Source: Gadus chalcogrammus
Taxonomy: Eukaryota > Chordata > Actinopteri > Gadiformes > Gadidae
Assembly: GCF_026213295.1 (NCBI RefSeq)
Contig: NC_079426.1
Location: forward strand, 24,269,320 to 24,333,319
Length of the DNA stretch: 64,000 nt
Direction of reading: 5' to 3'
Shown piece after piece: positions 41,167-52,410 of this stretch; position 1 is the first letter of the stretch; each line of letters starts with the position of its first letter. The translations under genes and the position numbers were made by a program. Under the pieces are notes generated by a model. The model searched no databases. It saw nothing but the letters and a program-made list of their open reading frames with translations, and was not told the origin of the DNA.

Positions 41167-42477
41167 GGTGAGTCGGGGCTAACAGCTAACTGCTATCTTT
41201 CTACTGTCCGCTTTCTATCCTCGAACGGTCAACTTCTCTACTTTCATGTTCCAGAGTGAAGCAAACAAGAGAGCACAACGGCTATGTCATACTCATCCCG
41301 CCTGGCCTTTCAATTATCCCACGGGAAACCTAATATCCAAAAGAAAAATGGACAGAGAACACAACAACTACAACGGCCCGTCTGCTACCGTCCACAGGGC
41401 GCCATCTTGTAACCCGATCTGTGTTCTTTACTTCTTCACGTCAATCAGCCGCCCCGGGGTCTCCTCAGGGGCTACGGGGGCCTGGAAACGCGGACTTCAA
41501 AATAAGTCGGTTCAGGTCCGGAAAATAATTTGCGTGCCTTTGAGTGCATTTACTGAAAAACGTATTTAATAGGTAACGAAAATATTCAATATATATGTAG
41601 GCCTATGCAAAGTATTACTATGGATGACTTCAGAACTGCTAAGGTGCCCGAAGCCACCAGGAGGCACCCCTTTAAAAATAAAACATGTCAACCTACTTTG
41701 TATTGGTGTGATTTTGATCATTCAATCAATTCCATGAGTTATTATGTAACTTTTGAGCAACAAATCAGTAGTTTCCCATCTATCAGGGCGAAACAGATGT
41801 GAGGTCACATAATCAGGATGGTCTTCAGGCTCAACCCCTTGACCCCTCTACATTGTTTGGCCTAAGCCTCAATTGTTTGGTTGAGGAAATTGGAGGGAAG
41901 CCGAAGCGATTGATATTAGTGTATTTCTCGTTTAATGTATTATATAAATGTATTTTATATTACATAAATATTTTCATAAAATTGAGAAAGGGGTTTGATA
42001 AATCTGATCAAAGCAGGTTGTGGTTTAGGACCACCAGAAGGATATAAGAAGCTCTGCAAGAGCATTTAGAAGGTACTAAGCCTAAATTTCAAGTCTCTCT
42101 ATTGACAATTTATTTTCCATGAGAGCCTGTAGGAAGCGTTAGGCCAATACTGCTGCAACGACCATCTGAAGGCAAGCTGAGGTGAGGAAGCTAAAAGGTA
42201 ATCAGTGAACACATTGGGTCGGATGTATAATGAAATCATTAAAATCTTAAGTCGGAATACACACATACACAGCCAAAGAATACAAAAAAAGTTAATACTT
42301 TAATTCCAAAGCATGATATAAAGACAAAACAATTATTCTAAAACATAACATCACAGGCCTGGAGACAAACTCTCCTCAGTTTGTTGCTCTATTTACACTT
42401 CTGTCCTATCCGTTTACGCCTGATGTGAGGACAACGGTCATAGACTATGGACAGTACACAATGTCCCATTCGGCCCA
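41167..42477. other. Intergenic region between PPP4R3B 5' end and PNPT1 3' end
   Basis: The PPP4R3B promoter should lie here (upstream of 41166 on the minus strand), but I see no unmistakable TATA box or initiator. A minus-strand ATTAAA at 42299-42304 fits the PNPT1 poly(A) signal, about 175 bases after its stop. No further gene seen. Confidence 0.5.
42299..42304 (-). terminator. Candidate PNPT1 poly(A) signal ATTAAA
   Basis: The minus strand reads ATTAAA here, 174 bases downstream of the PNPT1 stop codon. An AATAAA lies further on at about 42108-42113 and could also be used. Confidence 0.4.
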
Positions 42478-44599
42478 TCAAGAAGGGGTCCCGGGGGCCT
42501 GTCCCTCTCCCGTTGCCATGCTGATGCTCTGTTTCTCGCTGAGTTTCTTCACCAAGCTTGCCGCGGGGGATTGAAGAACCTTTCGCGAAAGCCTCATTCT
42601 GCCGTCAGTCGGATCTCGTCCAAAATACTTGACCTGTGGGACAGGAAAAAACAACCATTTAAGATTTCACCATCTTAACTTGATCAGAGCAAGAGGAAAT
42701 GTTTTAAAACCTGATGCTCACCTGTATCTGTTGTCCAACTTCTAAACCTAGCGCTGAAGGATGTTTGATCTAAAAGAACAGAGTAAAGCTATAAGAATTC
42801 AAAAAGAAAAGAAGAGTGGCCAAAGAACCAGACACTCACCCTTTTGTGATCCAGCTGCGAGTTGTGGAGGAGAACAGCGCTCATATTGGGGTACAGTTTC
42901 ACCATGACTCCGATATCCCTGAAGCAAGGAGAACAGTGACAAGAATGTCCTTCAGATTAAGTGTGACTTGTGTGTTGATGTATTATTTAGGGGAAATGGA
43001 TAGAACTTACCTTATTTCAATGATGGAGGCAGTGTAGACAGCACCAAACTCTAACTGCTGTTCTTGCTAAGGGAAAAAGATCAAACGCACATGAAGACAC
43101 ACGTACGAATACTAGGGGTGTGACGATACACTCAGCTCACGAGACGAGACGAGACACGATATTGGGTTCACGAGAACGAGACGAGACGAGATTTTAAGAA
43201 AACTACGATGACACAATATATGACTGGACCAACAGACTTTTATTTAACCGAGTTGCACATTCATTTTGAAATGCTTTATTATAACTCTTTACATGCATGA
43301 AATTGAAACTAAAATCAAAATTAATAAAAGTTAAAGTAAAATAAATTAAATTTAAAAAATCTATTTTTTTCAAGTGCAAACAATATGTCAAACCAAATCA
43401 AAGTACCAAAAATGCTGCCAAACAAATGATTTAAAAGTGGCGGAGGTATTTTCCGACGTCATTCTGGCTGTCTTTAGCTGTGTTCGAAATCTTTCCCTAT
43501 ACACTCACTCACTATTCCCTATATAGTGTTCATGATATAGTGCACTATTTAGGGAACGAACAAACGAGAATTCGGACACTACGCTGAACATTTCTAAACG
43601 TCATTTGCGTCAGTAAATGCGCCGGGTATTTGTGTGACGTAGACAGATGCGCCCACATCATGTAAACAAACCGGGCACTCACGAGGAAAGCTGGAGGTTG
43701 TATTGTTGTTGAACGTTACATTTCCTTGTTCAAGTTTTTTTTTAAATTAATTTTGAATGTTAAATATTCTATGTTAAATCCCAAATAAATTGTTGACATT
43801 TCTAAACGAAAGCCGGAGCCATCATTAAATGTATTCGTTTTCGCGCTTATTCAGCTTCTTCTTCTCCTCCGGAAAAACATGACCGCATTGCATTGTGGTA
43901 TACGGGAGCAACATGTAGGGAACATCGTATGTTCACTAAAATTTTGGGTATTTTAAGTGCACTAAATTAACATGAAATTAACCACTGAGAATTCGAACAC
44001 CACTACAAAATGACGAGCACCCTATATAATGCACTATATCCGTGATAGGGAACGATTTCGAACACAGCTTATGGCTGCTTCCCCTGCTTCCCCTCCTTCT
44101 CCTCTTCTCCTTCTTTAGGTTCTGGCAGTCTAGACGTAGCAAAGGCGCATTACTACCCCCACAGGGCAGAAATAGAAGTTTGGATAGCTCACAAATCTCG
44201 CAAGACCGATTTTAACGCGACGGGTAATATCGTCAAGTTTAATCTCGCGAGATCTCGTCACACCCCTAACGAATACACATGCATGTTAACACAATAAAAT
44301 AACTTAGGCGTGACACTAATGTCATATTTTGGGATCAATCAGTTCCATTTTTTGTTTCGCGGTTGTGCTTTTTATTCGACCAGTGATATGTACTTTCTTG
44401 TAAAAAAGTTCTGAAGGCCTTTTATAATATACACTCACATCATCTTTGCAAACATCAGTAATGAAGTCCTGTGCTTCGTTCATGGCCCCCGGCGTTGGAG
44501 CAAACACAGAGAAGGTCTCCTCGTCCACTTGGCTTATTGTCACACCTAAAAGGAGACTAGCATCAATCAATCAATGTTCAATGTTCAATGTTCAATGTT

Positions 44600-44634
<35 letters not shown>

Positions 44635-47600
44635 TCTCCCTCTCTCTCTCTTCCTCTCCCCCCCCCCCCCCCTACTGAATTTGGTGTTTTACTGAATTGT
44701 CTCGTGTAATTCCCACTGATGTATTTTTTTTTTTTACCAAAATGTAGATAAAAAGATTAACATTGTCCCCATTGTAAGAGTTTGAGGTAACCTGTTTGAG
44801 CCTGGAGCCTGCGGAGGTTGTATCCTCCGGGACCAACAAACCGAGACCTTCTGGAAACAGGCACCCGCACATTCTCTACAAGGAAGAAAGAAACACACTC
44901 AAGTATATAACTAAAGTGTGCAGAATACAGGTCCATGGCATTAACTTCAATGGAGAAGTGAGTGAAAACTGGAGCAACCACAGTTTTAACAACTAGCAAG
45001 GCAAGGCAACTTTATTTATATAGCACTTTTCATACACAAGGCAGACTCAAAGTGCTTCACATATAAACATTGTCATACAATAAAATAAAATAATAGATAA
45101 GTAAAAGAAAAACATATGCAAAGAAATGGGTAAAATAGAAAGTTAAAAAGGCACTTTAGTATTAAAATAGAAAATAAAGGCAAAGTTCTTTTTAGAAAGT
45201 GCAATGTATTTAAGATTTAGCAGAAAGCTTTAGCAAACATAAAGGTCTTCAGTCTTGTTTTAAAGGTGCTCAGAGTTGGGGCAAGTCTTAAATCCTCTGG
45301 GAGTTATTCCAGCTATTTGTTGCATAGTAACTAAATCCTGCTTTCCCATGTTTTATGTTTACTCTGGGGATAATTAACAGATTGGTCTCAGAGCTTCTTA
45401 GTGGTCTAGAAGGCTGATGTAGTGGAAGCATATCAGTTAAATATTTTGGGCCTAAACCATGTAGGGATTTATAGGTTAGCAACATGATTTTAAAATCAAT
45501 TCTCTGACCTACAGGAAGCCAATGTAACGATTTCAGAATTGGTGTAATATGATCAAATTTGTTGGTCTTTGTTAGAACTCTAGCAGCAGCATTCTGAACA
45601 AGCTGAAGCTTCCTCAGAGTTTGTTTTGGGAGACCTGTAAGGAGACCATTGCAGTAATCAAGCTTACTAGTGATAAAGGCATGTACACGTTTTTGTAAGT
45701 CTTCGGTGGACATGAGCCCGCTAAGTCTTGCTACATTTTTAAGGTGATAATATGCCGATTTTGTAACTGATTTGATGTCACTGTCGAAATGTAAATCTGA
45801 ATCCATGATAACCCCTAGATTTCTGGCTTTGATTGAGGTTTTCAGGGACAGAGAGTGAAGGTGTTGGGTTACTTTAAGCCTTTCCGTTTTAGAACCAAAT
45901 ACAATTATCTCTGTTTTGTCCTCATTTAGTTGAAGGAAATTTCGGCACATCCATTCTTTCACTTGCTCAATGCACTGGCACAGCAGATCTATGGGCCGAT
46001 AGTCATTTGGTGATAGCGATACATAGATTTGGGTGTCATCAGCATAGCAATGATGGTCAATATTGTTATTTTGCATGATTTGCCCTAGTGGGAGCATGTA
46101 GATGTTGAATAAAGAGGGTCCTAAGATCGAACCTTGTGGGACTCCACATGTCACGTTGGTTGATTCTGATACAAAGTCGCCAATGGAAACAAAGTAGTTC
46201 CTATTTTGTAGGTAGGACCTGAACCAATTTAAGACGGTGCCTGAAAGCCCCACCCAGTTTTCTAACCTGTCCAGAAGTAATGTATGGTCTACAGCAGGGG
46301 TCTCAAACTGGCGGCCCAGGGGCCAATTGAGGCCCTCGGGATGATATTTTGTGGCCCCCTACTTGACTACAAAGTTTAGTGTTAGTGCGGCCCAAGCGTT
46401 GTTGTCAAACACACATATTTGCTGAGTCGCTTGCCACGCTTTTTTATCACTTGTGATAGGGTGACCAGAAGTCCCGGTTTTGCCGGTACAGTCCCAATTA
46501 TGAGTTGCGTGTCTTGAGTCCCGGCAAAAGCCAAAGGACGCTAAAATGTCCCGGTTCTCCACCAACCACTATGTAGGGATGGGAATCGAGAACCGGTTCT
46601 TGTTCAGAACCGGTTCCGAGTCAACCGATTCCTTGGAATCGTTAGCAAGCCTGCTTAACGATTCCGCTTATCGGTTCCGGTCGCGGCAAATGCGTCGTGA
46701 CGTCACACACACGCTGCTTTGATTTGGTTCAGAACGCAGCAAACATGTCGCCGCCGGGGAAGAATTGCATTGTGCGTTCACACCAAACGCGACGGGGCGA
46801 CAAGATCCCATACAAAGTGAACATAGAGACGCGTATAAGGGCGAGTTTTTCGCGGGAGAAAACTGATGACAAGTTTTTGTCGTGATGACAGCCAATCAGC
46901 GTTCAACAGCGGGATAACTGAGTGACATGTGTAACGTAACAGCCAATCCGCGTTCAGCCGTCAAACTCAGTGCAGTGCAGTCCGGGTGAACCGCGGAATG
47001 GAGGAGAAAGTTATTGTTGCAGTTTGCGACTCCCGGAGCTCTATATATAATAGTATATAATATATTATATACTATATTATAATTGTATATATAATATCAC
47101 GGCCAACAGCTCTGTCGCCTCCGGATGGCCGTAGCGTGGGGAGCTCTCATAGGGATTGGGCTTCTCGGGGTTTGTTTACCGGCATTGCTATGGTTTCCGG
47201 TCTTGTGTGTTCCAACGGTTTATTAGGTAGGCCCATCTAATAAATCTCTGTCTAATCAATGCTTCATTTTGTTTATGTCAGTTTAATTTGTTACAAGTTG
47301 AATGCAAATGAGCACTGTTAGAATTCCAAAAGGCACAAGCTCTTACTTGGCTGTTTTCAGTCTGTGTTTTTTGTTGCATGGCACATAATGATGGCATTTG
47401 GGCTTAAAAAGCGAAACATATATCTTTTCGTCTAGACCAATTGATTTGAAAATGTACAATTTCCTAATACTAGAAGCACTTCTGATCAGATATTAAAGAG
47501 ATGTAATGCAAACAAACACATTTATACTTATTTTCTCACCCAATGAGAATCGATAAGAGAATCGATAAAGAATCGGTTCGATAAGCAGAATCGGAATCGG

Positions 47601-50600
47601 AATCGTGAAATTCTTATAAATTCCCATCCCTACCACTATGAAATGTCCCCTGTTGTCAGCGATTACATAGCCAACGTGATCTAATTATTGCCCAATCATT
47701 AACTTAGATTGGGTCAGTTGCGCTCCTTTTTTTTGTGGAATACTTGATGTGGCCCAGCCTTACCCAGACTCTACCTCCAGCGGCCCCCAGGTAAGTTGAG
47801 TTTGAGACCCCTGGTCTACAGTGTCGAATGCAGCACTGAGGTCAAGTAGCATTAGTATTGAGGTTTTGCCAGAGTCTGTGTTAAGACGGATGTTGTTTAC
47901 AACTTTAATAAGGGCGGTCTCAGTGCTGTGCAGGGGTCGAAATCCTGATTGGAAGGTGTCATAGCAACCAGTTGATGCCAGGAAGTGATTAAGTTGCTGG
48001 AGGACAACTTTCTCAATGATTTTACTGAAGGGTAGATTTGATATTGGTCTGTAGTTGTTAATAATAGAGGCATCTAGGCTCCGCTTTTTTAAAAGGGGTT
48101 TAATAACTGCAGTTTTCAAAGCTTTGGGAAATTGCCTGACTGGAGAGAGTTGTTAACTATCTGCAATATGTCTACTGCTAGGCAGTCGAAAACATTCTTA
48201 AAGAGGTTGGTAGGTATAGTATCAAGTAGGGCTGCAGGATATATCGGCTATGTACGATATATCAATATCATTTCCAAGGGGATACAAGATTTGACAATAT
48301 CGTTTATATCGATATGCGTTAAAATGGTCAGTTTCCCCCTCAAGCGTCTACAGCGCTTGCCTTGGAGACCGTGAGCGCGACCCCTCCCCCTCCGTCTTTC
48401 CGAACGTGCCGTGTGCAAAGACGCCTCATTCCCGCCCCCGCCGCCCCCTCACAACACAACAATCATGGATGATACCCGTAAAGAAAACGAGACGGCGGCG
48501 GGAGACGAAATTGCCGCCCCCTCACAACACAACAATCATGGATGATACCCGTAAAGAAAACGAGACGGCGGCGGGAGACGAAATTGTTTCAAAGAGGAGA
48601 AACAACGCCTCCATAATGTGGAAATAGTTCGGGTTTAAAAAAAACAGATGAGCAGCAGCTGCAGGTCATCTGCAGAGAGTGTAGCAAAACCGTTGCAACT
48701 AAAAGTGGAAGCACAACAAATCTGTTCCACCATTTACAGCAGCGGCACAAAGTGCAGTATGAGGAATGCGTAAAACTCTGTGGCTGTGCTGCTGCATCAC
48801 CGGCCGCGACAGTTTCTTCTGCCCCGAAACAAGGGCCGGCGCTCGGCAAATGTGTTGGGGGCGCCCTCTGGTGACGGTCTTAATTAATTAAAATATACGA
48901 AACAAGCAAAATGAAACAAAACATGCTCCCAAATGGAACGGAGAGGGGGCGGGGGATTAAAGTTACGGCGCACTGAAACCTTCACCGTAGTACGCAGGAC
49001 AATGCGACGAAGCCAATGCTTTTAATGGTAGCTAATGTGTGTAACCTACAGCTTTATATTGTTATGCATAGGTGATTATTTTGTGAAGGTGAAAAAAGTC
49101 CCTTTTTTTTTTTAATATGTTCATTCAATTCTGTTAAATAACGATACAAAATCATATGTTACAGTCAAACTGACATATGTTTTAATAAAAGTTCTTGCAA
49201 CATCTCACATGTGGCTTTTGACTTACAAAAAAAACATCGAACCCACTCTATAGAAAATATCGAGATATATATTGTATATCGCCATTCAGCCAAAAAATAT
49301 CGGGATATCATATTTTGCCCATATCGTGCAGCCCTAGTATCAAGGCAACAGGTGGATGGCTTTAGTTGTGTCACAGTTTCCACAAGATTTTGAGAGTCTA
49401 TAACATTAAAGCATGCCATCCTTGCCACGTTATTTTTGCCTGAACAGGGTGGTAGTCCAACATTTTTGTTTGAAGTGGAGATATTGATGGCGCGTCTGAT
49501 ACCTTCAATTTTATCAATATAAAAAGCTGCAAACTCATTGCATTTCTGCGTGGAATGGAGATCAGGTGGAATTTCTGTTGGGGGGTTGGTCAGTCTGTCA
49601 ACAGTTGCAAATAGGGTTTTTGCATTATTATTGTTGGTTTTAATGATATTGGAGAAAAATGTTTCTCTAGCATTTTTTTTAAGTCTAAATTGTAGGCACG
49701 GAGGCTCTCTTTATAGATATCATGGTGAATATGAAGTTTTGTTTTACGCCAGATGCGGTCAACCTTCCTGCATTCTTTTTTCTGTGCTGTTACAGAAGCA
49801 GCTTTTCTCCAGGGTGCCTTTTGCTTTCCAGAATCGTTTTAACCTTATAAGGTGCAATGACATCTATGACTTTCAAAATTTTCAAATTAAAGTTTTCTAC
49901 AAGATCATCAGCAGAACATGGGTTTAGAGGTGGTAGCAAGGAGATGGCCTTTTTAAAAAGTACATTAGAATCTTCATTGATATACCGTTTTTTGACAGTG
50001 TTTGATTTTGTCTGTATGTCGGGAATGAAAGATATGTTAAAGAAAACACAAAAGTGGTCAGACAAGGAAGGATCAGTCACAGAGAGATCAGAAACATTGA
50101 GTTCCTTTGTGATAACCAGGTCTAGAGTGTGCCCCTTACAATGAGTAGCCTCTTTCACATGTTGAGACAGTTCAAAAGTGTCCAAAATGGTAAAAAGTTT
50201 TTTTGCACACTTGTCATTCAAATCATCAGTATGAAAATTGAAGTCACCAGTTATAACTAGACAGTCAAATTCTGTGGAGATGCTAGACAATAATAAAAGA
50301 AAAATTGCAGAATATGTGGGTGGCCTGTAAATAATTAATAGGAGAACTCTGGGGGAGCATTTCAATACAGCACTAAGGTATTCGAACGATGGAAAATCAC
50401 CAAATCTGTTTCCCCTGAAATACATTTTTATTTTATTTTTGTTACATATTTTTGTTGGGTTTTTTCTTTTTATAGACACAACTTTTACATTTAAAAGTGT
50501 TCGGACATTGAAAAACAGATGGCGCCCTTTGATGAAGCCATTCTGTTCCTCCGAAATGATGACAGGAAGAATCTTTTCAAGACGAGTTGCTAAGGTTTTA

Positions 50601-52379
50601 GCTAAAATCTTAACATCAACATCAAGAAGTGACAGAGGCCTGTAGGAGGCACAAGAAACAGGGTCTTTTCCTTTCTTCAAAAGAAGGGATATGGACGCTT
50701 GGGTTAAAGTGGGGGGCAATGAACCACGTACTAGGGACTCGTTAAAAACAGAGTTGAGGAGAGGAGCCAGCTTATTAATACATTTCTTAAAAAATTCAAC
50801 TGGGAATCCATCGGGGCCGGGTGATTTATTGTTTTGCATGGCTTTGATAGAGGATTTAATTTCTTCCACATTTAAAAGGTACATCAAGCTCATTAGCAGT
50901 AATGGGATCAACTTTGGGGATATCAAGATTCTGGAGGAAAGAAGTCATTTCTGTCGTGTCTGATGATGATTCTGATTCATAAAGGGAGAAATAGAAATCC
51001 CTAAATATGTCATTTATAGAAGTGGGATCAGAGACAAGTGCGCCAGAGGAATCTTTAATTTGTGGAATTAATCGGGAAGTAGTTTGACGTTTCAATTGAT
51101 GAGACAGGAGCCTACTCGGCTTATCACCATGCTCATAATAAGTAGCACGAGAACGTACTAAAAGTCGCTCAGCGTCGCTTGTTGTAAGGAGGTCCAACTC
51201 TGTCTGTAGATCATATCTCTGTTTTAATAAACTCTGGGATGGGTTAATAGCATTTTGTCCATCAATATCCCGGATTTTAATTAGGAGTTCATTTAGTCTA
51301 GCCTTACGGGTTTTATTGCGATGAGCTGAGAAAGAAATAATTTGACCACGCAAATAGGCTTTGAGTGACTCCCATAATAATGAGTAAGAGACAGAGTCAT
51401 CTTTTTTAATAGTTATAAAGTCATCAATTGAGGACAATATAAAGGTGTTGAATGCATCATCAGACAGAAGCAGAGTGTTAAATCTCCAGGGTGAGGAGAA
51501 ACGGGAGTGGCCCGAAAGCTGTATATTGAGACTAAGGGGAGCATGATCAGATATAACAATTGAATGATACTCGGAGGAGGTCACTTTGGAGAGCAGGGAA
51601 CCATCAACAAAAAATAATCAATGCGGGAATAGGATTGATGGACTTGGGAGAAAAAGAATATGCTTTGGTTTGGGGATTATGAAATCTCCAAGCGTCTACA
51701 AACCCATTTGGAGCATAAAATCAGAAATTGATTTAGACATGGAAGATTGGTTTAGAGTACGTGGATTAGAGCGGTCCAGTGTTGGATTCATAACGCAGTT
51801 CAGGTCCCCAGCAAGAATTAAAAGATGGGTGTCTAGGAAAGGCAGGGCGAGAAAAATAATCTATTTGTAAAATCTGGGTTATCAAAATTTGGAGCATAAA
51901 TGTTTACTAATAAAACCGGATTCTGGTATATAAGGCCTGCAACAATCATATATCTCCCATTTTTATCAGCTATGATCTTAGAAGCGGTAAAATGTACCCT
52001 TTTATTAACCAAAATAGCTACCCCTCTAGCTTTCGAATCAAAAGTTGAGTGAAAGACATCACTGACCCATGGACTCTTAAGTCTAACTTGATCCCTATCA
52101 CGTAAATGCGTTTCTTGTAAGAATACTATGTCGGCATTCAATCTCTTCAAATGAGAAAGTACTTTCGATCGTTTGATGGGGCTATTCAGACCTCTCACAT
52201 TCCAGCTTAAAAATCTAGTAGTGGATCCATTGTCTGAGTTTGGGCAAGTTGTATTAATCATCTAAAGGTTGCATTTTATCAGGAATGGAGAAGGTAGATG
52301 AAAAGAGGAGATCCCCCAGGGCAAAAAAAAAAAAAAAAAAAACACAATGATACAGAGACAAAACACCAAAAACAACCAC

Positions 52380-52410
<31 letters not shown>

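Larger units (their letters stand above)
46295..47813. mobile_element. hAT element (CAGGGGTCTCAAAC type) inside the LINE
   Basis: The ends are CAGGGGTCTCAAACT at 46295 and AGTTTGAGACCCCTG ending at 47813; the 8-bp direct copies are GTCTACAG at 46287-46294 and 47814-47821. It is non-autonomous and carries another hAT at 46574-47632. The host LINE reverse transcriptase is split exactly here. Confidence 0.95.
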
